This document shows, piece by piece, positions 6,329 through 14,187 of a stretch of 25,748 bases of DNA (position 1 is its first letter; every line of letters begins with the position of its first letter). The notes under the pieces were generated by a model. The model was not told where the DNA came from. It made no database searches and saw nothing but the letters and a program-made list of their open reading frames with translations. Source of the DNA: a bacterium (GTDB lineage: Bacteria; Planctomycetota; J058; JAJDCP01); assembly GCA_030428695.1 (NCBI GenBank), contig JAUIEM010000101.1:1-25748 (forward strand), written 5' to 3'. The translations under genes were made by a program, and so were the position numbers.

Positions 6329-7626
6329 CAGTCCCCCAATATTCGATAGACCAGCAGTACGACGATGGACGCGAACAGGATACCCGATAGTATCCACACA
6401 GCCACCGTGGCGGAACTGGTTTTTGACGCCACCTCGCGTTCGCGGGTCTCGGTGCTCTCCCGCTTGCGCCGCGTATCGCTCTTCTTCCGCCGCTCACCGC
6501 TCGCCTTCGTGCGACGCTTCTTGCGCGAGCCCGAGGAGCTGCGGGTCGCGGCCCGTTCCTTGGTCTTCCGCGCCCTCTCGGCGGTGGCGGCGGCCTTGCG
6601 GGCGAGCACCTCGGCGCTCGACAGGTGCCGGCCTTCGGTGCTCGGTTCCTTCTTCGGCCGGACGGGCGGCTCGATGGTCGGCAGCTTGCGCGGCTTGATC
6701 TTCGGCCCGACCACGGTCGGCTTCGGCTTCGGCGTCGGCTTCGGCGTCACCGGCGGCGGAACCCGCAGCGGGCGGATCTTGTAGCGCCCCTTGGTGAAGG
6801 CGACCAGGGCCTGCAGCAAGGCGTCGGCGGTGTCGACCCGGTTCTTCTGCTCCTTCTCCATGCACCACAGGCAGATGTCCTCGACCTCCGGGGCGATCTT
6901 GGCGTTGATCTCCCGGGGCGGGGTCAGGGGCTCGGAGAGGAGCTTCATGATCGTCTCGATCGGATTGTTCGCCGCGTAGGGCGCCTTGCCGGTCAAGAGC
7001 TTGTAGAACGTCGCGCCGAGGGAATACAGGTCGCTCTGCGGGCTGATCGGCCCGAAGCCCCCGCGGGGGTTGGCCTGCTCGGGGGGCATGTAGTTGGCGG
7101 TGCCCATGATCGTGCCGACCGCGGTCAGCTTCGAGCCCTGCTTGGGGCGCACCAGGCCGAAGTCCATCAGCACGGCGCTGCTGTTCTTCTTCCGGATCAT
7201 CACGTTGCTCGGCTTGATGTCCCGGTGGATCAGCCCCTTCGCGTGGATGTACTTCAGGGCCTGGGCGAGGTCCCACAGGACCTTGAGCGCCTGGGTCTGG
7301 GGCAGGGCCTTGTCGCCGACGACGTCGCCGAGGTTGACGCCGTCGACGAACTCCATCGCGAGATAGTAGGAGCCGTCGTCGTTGCCGAGGGCGTGGACGC
7401 GCACGATGTTCGGGTGGTCGAGCTTCGCCTGCAGCTGGCCTTCGCGCAAGAAGCGCTCGCGCGCCTTGTCATCCGAGCTCAGGTCGACGTTGAGCAGCTT
7501 GACCGCGACCTCGATGTCGAGGTCGAGGTGGTGGCCGAGGAACACGCTGCCCATGCTGCCCTGGCCGATGCGGCGCTTGATCCTGGTCTTGCCCACCAGG
7601 TCACCAGGCTTGATACTCGCAAGCAT
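6328..7626 (-). CDS. Membrane-anchored Hanks-type Ser/Thr protein kinase
   Basis: This is an active-type kinase of 432 residues. The glycine loop is GQGSMG (21-26), the ATP-anchoring Lys is Lys43 (VAVK), the catalytic loop HRDIKPSN spans 134-141, the metal-binding DFG is 155-157, and the activation segment has TIMGTANYMPPEQ with Thr residues suited to autophosphorylation. After the kinase domain comes a Pro/Lys linker (TPKPTPKPKPT), a highly basic Arg/Lys-rich stretch, and a single C-terminal transmembrane helix (VAVWILSGILFASIVVLLVY). The kinase therefore faces the cytoplasm with almost nothing outside, unlike PASTA-type receptor kinases. The ATG at 7626 has only a weak GGGTGG upstream. A promoter-like sequence sits in the 92-bp gap before it, so this gene and its pseudokinase partner may be transcribed apart from the genes upstream. 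Confidence 0.92.
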   Translation of the reverse strand: MLASIKPGDLVGKTRIKRRIGQGSMGSVFLGHHLDLDIEVAVKLLNVDLSSDDKARERFLREGQLQAKLDHPNIVRVHALGNDDGSYYLAMEFVDGVNLGDVVGDKALPQTQALKVLWDLAQALKYIHAKGLIHRDIKPSNVMIRKKNSSAVLMDFGLVRPKQGSKLTAVGTIMGTANYMPPEQANPRGGFGPISPQSDLYSLGATFYKLLTGKAPYAANNPIETIMKLLSEPLTPPREINAKIAPEVEDICLWCMEKEQKNRVDTADALLQALVAFTKGRYKIRPLRVPPPVTPKPTPKPKPTVVGPKIKPRKLPTIEPPVRPKKEPSTEGRHLSSAEVLARKAAATAERARKTKERAATRSSSGSRKKRRTKASGERRKKSDTRRKRESTETREREVASKTSSATVAVWILSGILFASIVVLLVYRILGD

Positions 7627-7670
7627 GCGCGCCCACCCGCCGTCGTCGCGGTCTCGTCGGAAGGCCGGCG

Positions 7671-7699
7671 AGTCTACCACCTGCGTGTTCGGACGACAA
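7671..7699 (-). promoter_or_regulatory. Candidate sigma70 promoter for the kinase/pseudokinase pair
   Basis: On the minus strand TTGTCG (7694-7699) is followed after 17 bases by TAGACT (7671-7676). It sits in the 92-bp gap between the GGDEF gene stop and the kinase start at 7626. This would allow expression independent of the operon promoter upstream of 11353. Confidence 0.5.
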
Positions 7700-7718
7700 G
7701 TGTCCCCGCCCCGGCCCG

Positions 7719-9623
7719 TCAGGCGGAGAAGACGACCCGGTCCTTCCCCTGCCCCTTGGCAGAGTACAGGGCTTTGTCCGCCCTCGCCAGCAGTTCCGTC
7801 GGCGTCTCCCCGGGCCGCCACACGCAGACCCCGACGCTGACCGTGATCGTCATGCGCCCGGCGCGGGTGGTGAAGGCCCGCTCGGACACCGCGGCGCGGA
7901 GGCGCTCGGCGATGCGCGCGGCGACCTTCCGCCCCGCCCCGGGCATCATGATCGCGAACTCCTCCCCGCCGTAGCGGGCGCACAGGTCCTTGGGCCGCAG
8001 CGCGTCGCGCAGCCGTGACCCCACCGCGCGCAGCACGTCGTCGCCGGCCTGGTGGCCGTGGCGGTCGTTGACCTGCTTGAAGTCGTCGAGGTCGAGCAGC
8101 GCCAGGGAGAGCTCGTCGAAGGGCCGCTCGCGCAGCGTGTCGCCGAGGCTGAGGTCGAGGTGATGGCGCACGTGCAGGCCGGTCAGGGGATCGGTGATCG
8201 CCCGCTCGTACAGCCGCGCGTTCTCGAGGGCGGTGCCCATCTGGCTGGCGAACACGGTCAGCAGCTCGACATCGGTGCCCTGGAAGGGCGAGCCGTTGAG
8301 CTTGTCGGTCATGCTCAAAGTGCCGAAGACCTCGCCCTTGAGGTTCCGCACCGGCACGATGATGAAAGAGCCGGTCGCGTACCGCATATTGCACTCGCCC
8401 GAGGCCGTCTCCTCGCTCGTGCTGACGACGTGCAGCGGCCGCCCGGTGCGCAGCACCTCGCGCACCCGGCGCGCCTCGAAGGGGCGCTTCTGCAGGCTCT
8501 GCACCAGCGCGCTCGGCATGCCGACCGCGAAGGCCAGGCCGAGCCCGCCGTCGTCCCGGGCGATGATCAGCGAGCCCTTGGTGCAGGCCATGATGCTGCA
8601 AGCGCGCCGGACGCCTTCGCGGATGATCTGCTCGCGGTTGAGGACCGAGCTGAGCTCCTGGCTGGCGCGGCTGAGGAAGAACAGGTTGCGCGTCTGCTCG
8701 CTGAGCTTGAGCCGCGTCATGCCGTTCTCGACCGCGATCGCGACCGTACAGGCGATCGCGGTCAGGAGCTCGAGGTCGGTCTCGCTGAAGCTCGCCCCCT
8801 TGCGGCTCGAGGTCAGCTGCACCATGCCGACCAGCTTGCGGTCGCGCAGCAGGGGCGCGCAGAGGATCGCGCGGATGCCGAGCTCGAACACGCTCTCCCC
8901 GGGCTCGAAGCGGTCGTCGCTGGCCGGGTTGGTGCTCAGGATGGAGGTGTGACTCGTCGCGACCTTGCGCGCGACGCTGCGGCAGAAGTGCTCCGGCCCG
9001 GGATCGGGCCCGGCCCGCGCGCGGGCCGCGGTGAGGCGCAGGGCGCGCGGGCCGCGGTCGCTCGCGACGAGCAGGAAGACCCGCTCGGCGGGGAAGAACT
9101 CGAGCAGGAAGGCGAGCACCCGGTCGCCGATCGCCCGCAGATCCTGCAGGCGCGAGAGCTCGAGGCAGACTTTGCACAGGTACATCAGTCGCGGGTCGTC
9201 GCCGGCCGGGCGGGGCAGGCTGTCGAGGAGCTGGCGGGTGGTCGCGTAGGGGGGACGGGTCGACTGGATCTCGAAGGCCCCGTCGTCGATGCCCTCCCAG
9301 ATGTCGACGTTCGGCGCGAAGGGGGACTCGACGGCGTAGACCAGGGTCGAGCCACCGATCGCCAGCCAGTCGCCGTACTGCAGGCTGCCCTCTTCGACGA
9401 CCTGGCCGTTGACGATCACCCGCCGCGGCGGGTCGAGGTTGCGAAAGCGGGTGACGCCGTCGTCCCGCAGCAGCTCGAGGGCGCGCGGCGGGACGCGGCG
9501 GTCCTTGAGGGAGATGCTCTCCGCGCTGCCGCTGCCGAGCGTGGTGCGCGTTCCCAACGGGAAGCAGCGCCCGCAGTCCGGGCCCTCGATCGCGATCAGG
9601 TAGGCGCCCTGTTCTCTGTCGAT
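7719..9623 (-). CDS. FHA-GAF-GAF-GGDEF diguanylate cyclase
   Basis: This is a cytoplasmic sensor that makes cyclic di-GMP. In the 634-residue reading there is an N-terminal FHA-like domain (YLIAIEGPDCGRCFPLG through LQYGDWLAIGGSTLVY), two GAF-type sensor domains (about residues 140-290 and 305-455) and a C-terminal GGDEF domain. The active site is RYGGEEF (GG at 552-553) with the DDFKQVNDRHGHQAGD block before it. An RPKD inhibitory I-site lies exactly five residues before GGEEF, so product inhibition is expected. FHA domains bind phosphothreonine, so neighbouring kinases may control it (inference). The start is uncertain: the only canonical one is TTG at 9557, which cuts off the first FHA strands. 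The frame is open upstream and an ATC at 9623, 17 bases after the kinase stop, gives a natural FHA N-terminus. Confidence 0.88.
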   Translation of the reverse strand: MDREQGAYLIAIEGPDCGRCFPLGTRTTLGSGSAESISLKDRRVPPRALELLRDDGVTRFRNLDPPRRVIVNGQVVEEGSLQYGDWLAIGGSTLVYAVESPFAPNVDIWEGIDDGAFEIQSTRPPYATTRQLLDSLPRPAGDDPRLMYLCKVCLELSRLQDLRAIGDRVLAFLLEFFPAERVFLLVASDRGPRALRLTAARARAGPDPGPEHFCRSVARKVATSHTSILSTNPASDDRFEPGESVFELGIRAILCAPLLRDRKLVGMVQLTSSRKGASFSETDLELLTAIACTVAIAVENGMTRLKLSEQTRNLFFLSRASQELSSVLNREQIIREGVRRACSIMACTKGSLIIARDDGGLGLAFAVGMPSALVQSLQKRPFEARRVREVLRTGRPLHVVSTSEETASGECNMRYATGSFIIVPVRNLKGEVFGTLSMTDKLNGSPFQGTDVELLTVFASQMGTALENARLYERAITDPLTGLHVRHHLDLSLGDTLRERPFDELSLALLDLDDFKQVNDRHGHQAGDDVLRAVGSRLRDALRPKDLCARYGGEEFAIMMPGAGRKVAARIAERLRAAVSERAFTTRAGRMTITVSVGVCVWRPGETPTELLARADKALYSAKGQGKDRVVFSA

Positions 9624-9640
9624 GGCCCCGCCCCCGCGGC

Positions 9641-11353
9641 TCAGGTCCAGAACTTCCGGATCAACTTCGACAGCGCCCCGCCCTTGCGCGCTTTGACCGC
9701 CTCGCCGTGGAGCCAGTGGCGCAGGTCTTCCGCCAGCTCCCCCGAGGTCTGGTAGCGGTCGTCGCGGTTCTTCGCCATCGCCTTGAGGCAGACCAGCTCG
9801 AGGTCGAGCGGTACGTCGGGGTTGAGCTCGGTCGGCGCGACCGGCGCTAGCTCGAGCAGCTTGTGGTAGATCTCGAGCGGGGTCTTGCCCTTGTACGGCA
9901 CCCGCCCGGTCAAGAGCTGGTAGAGGATCACCCCGATCGCGTACACGTCGACGCGCCCGTCCAGCGCCTCGCCGCGCGCCTGCTCGGGGGGCATGTAGTA
10001 GGGCGTGCCGGCGGCCCCGCCGGAGGCGTCGGTGCTGATCGCCATGTCGCGGGCCAGGCCGAAGTCGGTGACCCGCGGCCGCTTGTCGGAGCCGATCAGG
10101 ATGTTCCCCGGCTTGAGGTCGCGGTGGACGATGCCCTGGCGGTGCCCGTACTCGACCGCGTCGGCGACCAGCGCGAGCAGCGCGACGCGCCGCTGGATCT
10201 GCCCGAGGTCGGGGTTGCGCTTGATGTACGAGGCGAGGGACTTGCCCTCGGCGTACTCCATCGTGAAGTAGGGGGTGTCGTGGATGCTCCCGACCTCGTA
10301 CACCTTGACGATGTTCGGGTGCTTGAGCTTGGCGGCGGCGAGCGCCTCCTTGCGGAAGGTCTCGGCCTCGTCTTCGGTGCAGTTGGGGCCCGCGCGCAGC
10401 ACCTTGAGCGCGACGTGGCGGCCCTTGTTCTCCTGCCAGGCCTTGTACACCACGCCCTTGCCGCCCCGGGCCAGCTCCTCGATCACCTCGAACTTGCCGA
10501 ACTTCTTCGGGATCGCGACGCCCTTGCCGTGCAGCGCCTCCTCGAGGCTGAGCTTGGTCGCCGAGGAGGTGTCGGCGGTCTGCGGATCCTCTTCCGGCGC
10601 GCTCTCGGAGTCGGAGGTCTTCTTCTTCCGCCGGCGGAAACGCCGCGAGCTCGTCTTCGAGCGCTGCTGCTGGTCCGCGGCGATCTTCTCGGCCCGGCGC
10701 TTGGCGCTCGCGATGTGTGGGGGATCCTCGGGCAGGGCGACCGGCGGCAGGCGCAGGGTCAGCTTCCGCCGGGAGCCGCTCTTGTCCCGCTCGTCGAACA
10801 CGTTGACCGTGTCCGAGCGGGCCTCGCGCGGGCGCGGCGGCAGCACCGGGGCGGTGTCGAACTCCGGCTCGGAGACGAGGGGCGGGGTGACGGTCACATC
10901 GGGGGTCGGGGGCGCGGGGATCCTGCCGTCGCGCAGGTCTTCGACGAAGCGCATCCAGGTCTCGGCCGACAGCGCGCCCTCGCGCACCAGCACCTGGCCG
11001 AGCGGCTGGCGCATCACGGCGGCCTGTCGGCGCAGCCGGCTCAGCTCATCGGCCGGAACCAGGCCGAGCGCGCGGATCGCGTCGACGACGATCTCGTCCG
11101 GAGGAGGCTGGCCGGTCGGCGGCTCGTGGTCCTGGAACGCGCTGACCTCGGCGCGGCTCTCGGTGCGGGCGCGCTGCACCAGGCTGCTGAGCTGGCTCTT
11201 GTCGAGGTAGCCCTTCTTGACCAGGAGGTGGCCGAGATGGATCGGCTTGCTCAGCTGTTCCTGCAGGCGCTCGCAGGTGGCGACCTGCTCGGCCGAAATC
11301 CAGCCCGCCTCGATCGCCATCCGCGCAATGGCTTCGTCTGAGCGAAATAGCAT
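9641..11353 (-). CDS. Ser/Thr protein kinase with two N-terminal MshEN-like repeats
   Basis: This 570-residue protein is first in the signalling operon. The N-terminal part has two repeats resembling the MshEN/PilB N-terminal fold (SAEQVATC...HLGHLLVKKGYLDKSQL near the start and PADELSRL...PLGQVLVREGALSAET at about 100-145). Some MshEN domains bind cyclic di-GMP. A Pro-rich and then very basic low-complexity linker (RRFRRRKKK) precedes the kinase domain (about 285-550). The kinase is complete: ARGGKGVVY glycine loop, VALK, HRDLKPGN, TDFGLA, GTPYYMPPEQ. There is no transmembrane helix, so it is soluble. The ATG at 11353 fits the first helix; a weak AGGTG lies about ten bases upstream. The gene ends 17 bases before the ATC at which the GGDEF protein probably begins. 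Kinase identity is certain; c-di-GMP binding is speculation. Confidence 0.92.
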   Translation of the reverse strand: MLFRSDEAIARMAIEAGWISAEQVATCERLQEQLSKPIHLGHLLVKKGYLDKSQLSSLVQRARTESRAEVSAFQDHEPPTGQPPPDEIVVDAIRALGLVPADELSRLRRQAAVMRQPLGQVLVREGALSAETWMRFVEDLRDGRIPAPPTPDVTVTPPLVSEPEFDTAPVLPPRPREARSDTVNVFDERDKSGSRRKLTLRLPPVALPEDPPHIASAKRRAEKIAADQQQRSKTSSRRFRRRKKKTSDSESAPEEDPQTADTSSATKLSLEEALHGKGVAIPKKFGKFEVIEELARGGKGVVYKAWQENKGRHVALKVLRAGPNCTEDEAETFRKEALAAAKLKHPNIVKVYEVGSIHDTPYFTMEYAEGKSLASYIKRNPDLGQIQRRVALLALVADAVEYGHRQGIVHRDLKPGNILIGSDKRPRVTDFGLARDMAISTDASGGAAGTPYYMPPEQARGEALDGRVDVYAIGVILYQLLTGRVPYKGKTPLEIYHKLLELAPVAPTELNPDVPLDLELVCLKAMAKNRDDRYQTSGELAEDLRHWLHGEAVKARKGGALSKLIRKFWT

Positions 11354-11479
11354 GAAGTCGCGCACCTGCGCCGCGTGGGAGCCTCGGGACCGTGCCCGGC
11401 CAGCGCGATCGCAACGCTTGCGACGCCAGCCAGCCCCCCCTTCTCGAGCGGGACCCATTCCTCGAGAGGACCATAGGGC

Positions 11480-11509
11480 ATGTTAATTCCGACCCTGCGC
11501 CGGAGTCAA
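11480..11509 (-). promoter_or_regulatory. Candidate sigma70 promoter of the signalling operon
   Basis: On the minus strand TTGACT (11504-11509) is followed after 18 bases by TAACAT (11480-11485). The -35 matches the consensus at 5 of 6 and directly abuts the left end of fold-back element copy B. The leader to the ATG at 11353 would be about 120 bases. Confidence 0.5.
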
Positions 11510-11687
11510 CCCGGTTGATTCACCGGGATTTCGTCGCGAGGGCCCGGAGGCCGCTTGAGATCGGGCGCTTCGAGTCTTCGAGCAGCGGAGCCCATGCAGC
11601 GCCATAGGTGAGCAGCGCAGAAGGCTCGAAGTGCCCGAGATCTGCGGCATCCGGGTCCGCAGCAGAAATCCCGGTGAATCAAACGGG
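11510..11687 (+). repeat. Fold-back intergenic element, copy B (178 bp, best-preserved ends)
   Basis: The ends contain the perfect 16-bp inverted repeat GATTCACCGGGATTTC / GAAATCCCGGTGAATC, extending to about 23 bp with one mismatch (CCCG at the left, CGGG at the right). Symmetry continues inward: GATCGGGCGCTTCGAG on the left arm pairs with CTCGAAGTGCCCGAGATC on the right. The complete unit can fold into one long imperfect hairpin. It lies between the divergent kinase and glutaredoxin genes, left end toward the kinase. No target-site duplication is clear, and it has no credible coding capacity. Confidence 0.88.
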
Positions 11688-11758
11688 GCAAACTGCAGCA
11701 GCGGACGGCGGAGCCGGGCTGGGACAAGCGCCGAGGCAAAGCTTCTCCACGCCCGGCA

Positions 11759-11810
11759 TATAAGGTACAGTACCGCGATCACAGAGCGCCGGTCGAAAGA
11801 GCGCACCGGC
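11759..11810 (+). promoter_or_regulatory. Glutaredoxin leader: weak -10, palindrome and 5' hairpin
   Basis: TATAAG (11759-11764) could be a -10, but no good -35 lies 16-18 bases upstream. It is followed by the perfect palindrome GGTACAGTACC (11764-11774), which could be an operator. Further down GCCGGT (11788-11793) pairs with ACCGGC (11805-11810), forming a hairpin just before the AGGAGGAA ribosome binding site. Function is not known. Confidence 0.35.
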
Positions 11811-11825
11811 CAGGAGGAACCCGCG

Positions 11826-12152
11826 ATGTGGACGCCCGAAAACGTCAAGGAAAAGGTCGAGAAGAACAAGATCGTCATCTTCGCGAAGGGCAACAAGGAC
11901 ATGCCGATGTGCGGCTTCTCCGCCCGCGCGATCGGGATCGTCAAGCTGTACGAGAAGCCCTTCGAGGTCGTCAACATCTTCGACGACCCGAGCATCCGCC
12001 CGGCGCTGGTCCAGTTCAGCCAGTGGCCGACCACGCCGCAGGTCTTCCTCGACGGCGAGCTGCTCGGCGGCTCGGACATCCTGATGGAGATGCACGAGGC
12101 CGGCACCCTGAAGCAGAAGATCGAGTCGTCCTTCGCGGAAGCCGCGGGCTAG
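11826..12152 (+). CDS. Monothiol CGFS glutaredoxin (Grx4/GrxD type)
   Basis: This small cytoplasmic protein (108 residues) belongs to the glutaredoxins that carry and deliver [2Fe-2S] clusters with glutathione. The hallmark PMCGFS active site has Cys29 as its only active-site thiol, preceded by FAKGNKDMP. The TTPQVF segment with its cis-Pro and the GGSDILMEMHEAGTL glutathione-binding region follow, all at normal spacing. Length is standard for the single-domain form. The start is firm: ATG with AGGAGGAA seven bases upstream. It is the first gene of a short plus-strand unit whose second gene, a glycosyltransferase, begins in the same reading frame directly after the TAG stop. There is no obvious functional link between the two. 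It lies divergent from the kinase operon, with repeat copy B between. Confidence 0.95.
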   Translation: MWTPENVKEKVEKNKIVIFAKGNKDMPMCGFSARAIGIVKLYEKPFEVVNIFDDPSIRPALVQFSQWPTTPQVFLDGELLGGSDILMEMHEAGTLKQKIESSFAEAAG

Positions 12153-12155
12153 GCC

Positions 12156-13073
12156 ATCCCTCCGCACGACGCGATCGCCGTCGTCATCCCCCTCTACGAC
12201 AAGGGGTCGAGCATCGCGCGGGCCCTCGCCTCGGTCAGCGCCCAGACACGGGCGCCGGCGGAGGTGCTGGTCGTCGACGACGGCTCGCGTGACGACGGCC
12301 CCGAGCGGGCCGCCGCCACCCCGGGCGTGCGCCTGCTCTGCCAGACCAACGCCGGCCCGAGCGCCGCCCGCAACCGGGGGCTGCTGGCGACCCGCGCCCC
12401 GCTCGTCGCCTTCCTCGACGCCGACGACACCTGGGCCCCCGACTTCCTCGAGAGCCTCGCCGGGCTGCTCGCCGCCGACCCCGGGGCGGGCTTCGCCTGC
12501 TGCTGCCAGCTCGACGGGGGGGGCGCGCCGCTCGTCCCGCCAGACAGGGTGCCGGTGGAAGGGCCGCCGGCCCGCATCCGCTACTTCGAGGCGATGTGCG
12601 AGGGCTACTTCATCAACCCCTCGGCGGCGCTGGTGCGGCGCAGCGCGATCGCCCGCACCGGGGGCTTCGACGAGCGCGCGCGCTGGGGCGAGGATCCGGA
12701 CTTCTTCGGCCGGCTCGCCCTGCGTTTCCCGGTCTGCTACAGCCCGCGCCCGCTCGCCGTGCAGTGGGACGACGCCCCGAACCGCCAGCGCGCGGTCGCG
12801 CATCCGCCGGTCTACCCGCCCTTCCTGCGCAGCCTCGAGCGCGCGCCCGAGGTCCCGCCCGCGGCCCGCGAGCTCGGCCACAAACTGCGCCTCGAGCACG
12901 CCGCGGACTGGATCGCCCGCGACCGCCCCGACCGGGCGCGGGAGGTGCTGGCGCGCTGCCTCGGCACGCGCCGCTTCCGCCCGCTGCTCGCGACGCTGCT
13001 GTTCAAGGCCGCCCTGCCGGTGCCCGCCCTGCGCCTGGCGCGGCGCCTGCGTCGGGCCCTTCGAGCAGGCTGA
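12156..13073 (+). CDS. Family 2 glycosyltransferase, probable non-canonical start
   Basis: This is a GT-A fold glycosyltransferase that adds a sugar from a nucleotide donor, probably for surface polysaccharide. The nucleotide-binding N-terminus is AIAVVIPLYDKG...VLVVDDGSRDDG. The metal-binding DxD is in FLDADDTWAPDF, and EDPDFFGRLAL is the acceptor-side block. The first canonical start, GTG at 12264, falls inside the fold just before VVDDGS and would remove the first beta strand and helix. The frame is open back to the glutaredoxin TAG at 12150-12152, and the first plausible codon is ATC at 12156 (PPHDAIAVVIP). Initiation at ATC, readthrough of the TAG, or a sequence error are all possible. 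The 3' end overlaps the convergent glycosyltransferase gene by 71 bp. Family assignment is firm; sugar and acceptor are unknown. Confidence 0.85.
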   Translation: MPPHDAIAVVIPLYDKGSSIARALASVSAQTRAPAEVLVVDDGSRDDGPERAAATPGVRLLCQTNAGPSAARNRGLLATRAPLVAFLDADDTWAPDFLESLAGLLAADPGAGFACCCQLDGGGAPLVPPDRVPVEGPPARIRYFEAMCEGYFINPSAALVRRSAIARTGGFDERARWGEDPDFFGRLALRFPVCYSPRPLAVQWDDAPNRQRAVAHPPVYPPFLRSLERAPEVPPAARELGHKLRLEHAADWIARDRPDRAREVLARCLGTRRFRPLLATLLFKAALPVPALRLARRLRRALRAG

Positions 13074-14187
13074 GGTAGAGCTCCGCCAGCCGCGCGGCCC
13101 GCGCCTCCGGCGAGAGCATCGCCTCGAGCCGGGCCCGGGCGGCGTGTCCGAGCCGACGGGCGAGGGCGGGCTCGGTCAGGAGCCGGTCGATCGCGGCGGC
13201 GAGCTCTTCGGGGTAGGGGGCGGCGAGCAGCCCGTCGACCTCGTGGGCGACCGCGTCCCGGTTGCCGGGGATCGCGCTCGCGACCACCGGCAGCCCGCAG
13301 GCCTGCGCCTCGAGCAGGGCGAGCGGCAGCCCTTCCCACAGCGACGGCAACACGAACACGTCGAGGGCGCCGAGCAGCCCGGGGATGTCCTGCCGCCAGC
13401 CGAGCAGCTCGAAGCGCCCGAGCAGGCCGGCCGCCTCGACAGCGGCGGCGACCTCGTCCATCATCGGCCCGTCCCCGATCCACGCGAAGCGCGCCCGCGG
13501 CAGTCGCTGCGCCGCCGCGATCAGGGCGAGCGGCTGCTTCTGCGCGCACAGCCGGCCGACCGCCCCGACCACCCGCAGCCCCGACCAGCCGAGGCCGGCC
13601 CGCACGGCTTTGCGGCGGCCGGGGCGCGGCGGCGCGAAGCGGGCGGTGTCGACGGCGTTCGGCAGGAGGTGGATGCGCCCGGAGGGCACGCCGAGGCGGC
13701 GGGCGGTCGCGGCGTCCTCGGGCTTGAGCACGACCAGGGCGTCGCACATCCTCCCCGCGACCGCCTCCAGCCCCCGGTACACCAGGCGCTTCGGCGTCGA
13801 GCCGGCGGCCGCGAAGGGGAAGCCGTGGACGGTGTGGACGACCGCCCGCAGGCCGGCCAGGCGCCCGGCCACCCGGCCGAGGAAGCCGGTCTTCGAGGAG
13901 TGGGTGTGCAACAGGTCGAGGCGTTCGCGTCGGGCCAGGGCGGTCAGCTCGGCGAGGGCGAGGCCGTCGGCGAAGGGCGCGATCGGCCGCCGCAGCCAGG
14001 AGGCGAAGCGCACCGGCAGCCCGAGCCGGCGCGCCTCGTCGCTCAGCGGGCCGGGGCGCGCGCAGATCAAGAGCGGCGCGAAGCGCTCGCGGTCGAGGGC
14101 GGTCAGGGTCTGCAGGCTGACCCGCTGCACGCCGGAGAGGAGCGGCAGCAGCTGCAGGTGGGCGATGCGCCAGGGTCGCTCAGCCAC
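13003..14187 (-). CDS. Family 4 glycosyltransferase
   Basis: This is a GT-B fold retaining glycosyltransferase of 394 residues. The N-terminal acceptor half begins IAHLQLLPLLSGVQRVSLQ and has HTHSSKTGFLGR and VVHTVHGFPF. The C-terminal donor half has VVGAVGRLCAQKQPLALI, WIGDGPMMDEV and the GT4 E-x7-E signature in EGLPLALLEAQACGLPVVAS. The start is GTG at 14187, inside the stop of the upstream gene (8-bp overlap GTGGCTGA, the same arrangement as between the ATPase and permease of the metal operon). The family normally ends near LYLSLLEG; here a Gly/Ala/Pro-rich tail of about 20 residues continues into the antisense of the convergent glycosyltransferase. Probably cytoplasmic, acting on a lipid-linked or membrane acceptor. 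Confidence 0.9.
   Translation of the reverse strand: MAERPWRIAHLQLLPLLSGVQRVSLQTLTALDRERFAPLLICARPGPLSDEARRLGLPVRFASWLRRPIAPFADGLALAELTALARRERLDLLHTHSSKTGFLGRVAGRLAGLRAVVHTVHGFPFAAAGSTPKRLVYRGLEAVAGRMCDALVVLKPEDAATARRLGVPSGRIHLLPNAVDTARFAPPRPGRRKAVRAGLGWSGLRVVGAVGRLCAQKQPLALIAAAQRLPRARFAWIGDGPMMDEVAAAVEAAGLLGRFELLGWRQDIPGLLGALDVFVLPSLWEGLPLALLEAQACGLPVVASAIPGNRDAVAHEVDGLLAAPYPEELAAAIDRLLTEPALARRLGHAARARLEAMLSPEARAARLAELYLSLLEGPDAGAAPGAGRAPAGRP

Noticed and set aside
7627..9177. N-terminal extension of the kinase at 6328-7626 up to 9177
   Set aside because: The extension translates to Arg/Ala/Pro-rich sequence and shadows the GGDEF gene; the kinase fold starts at MLASIKPGD.
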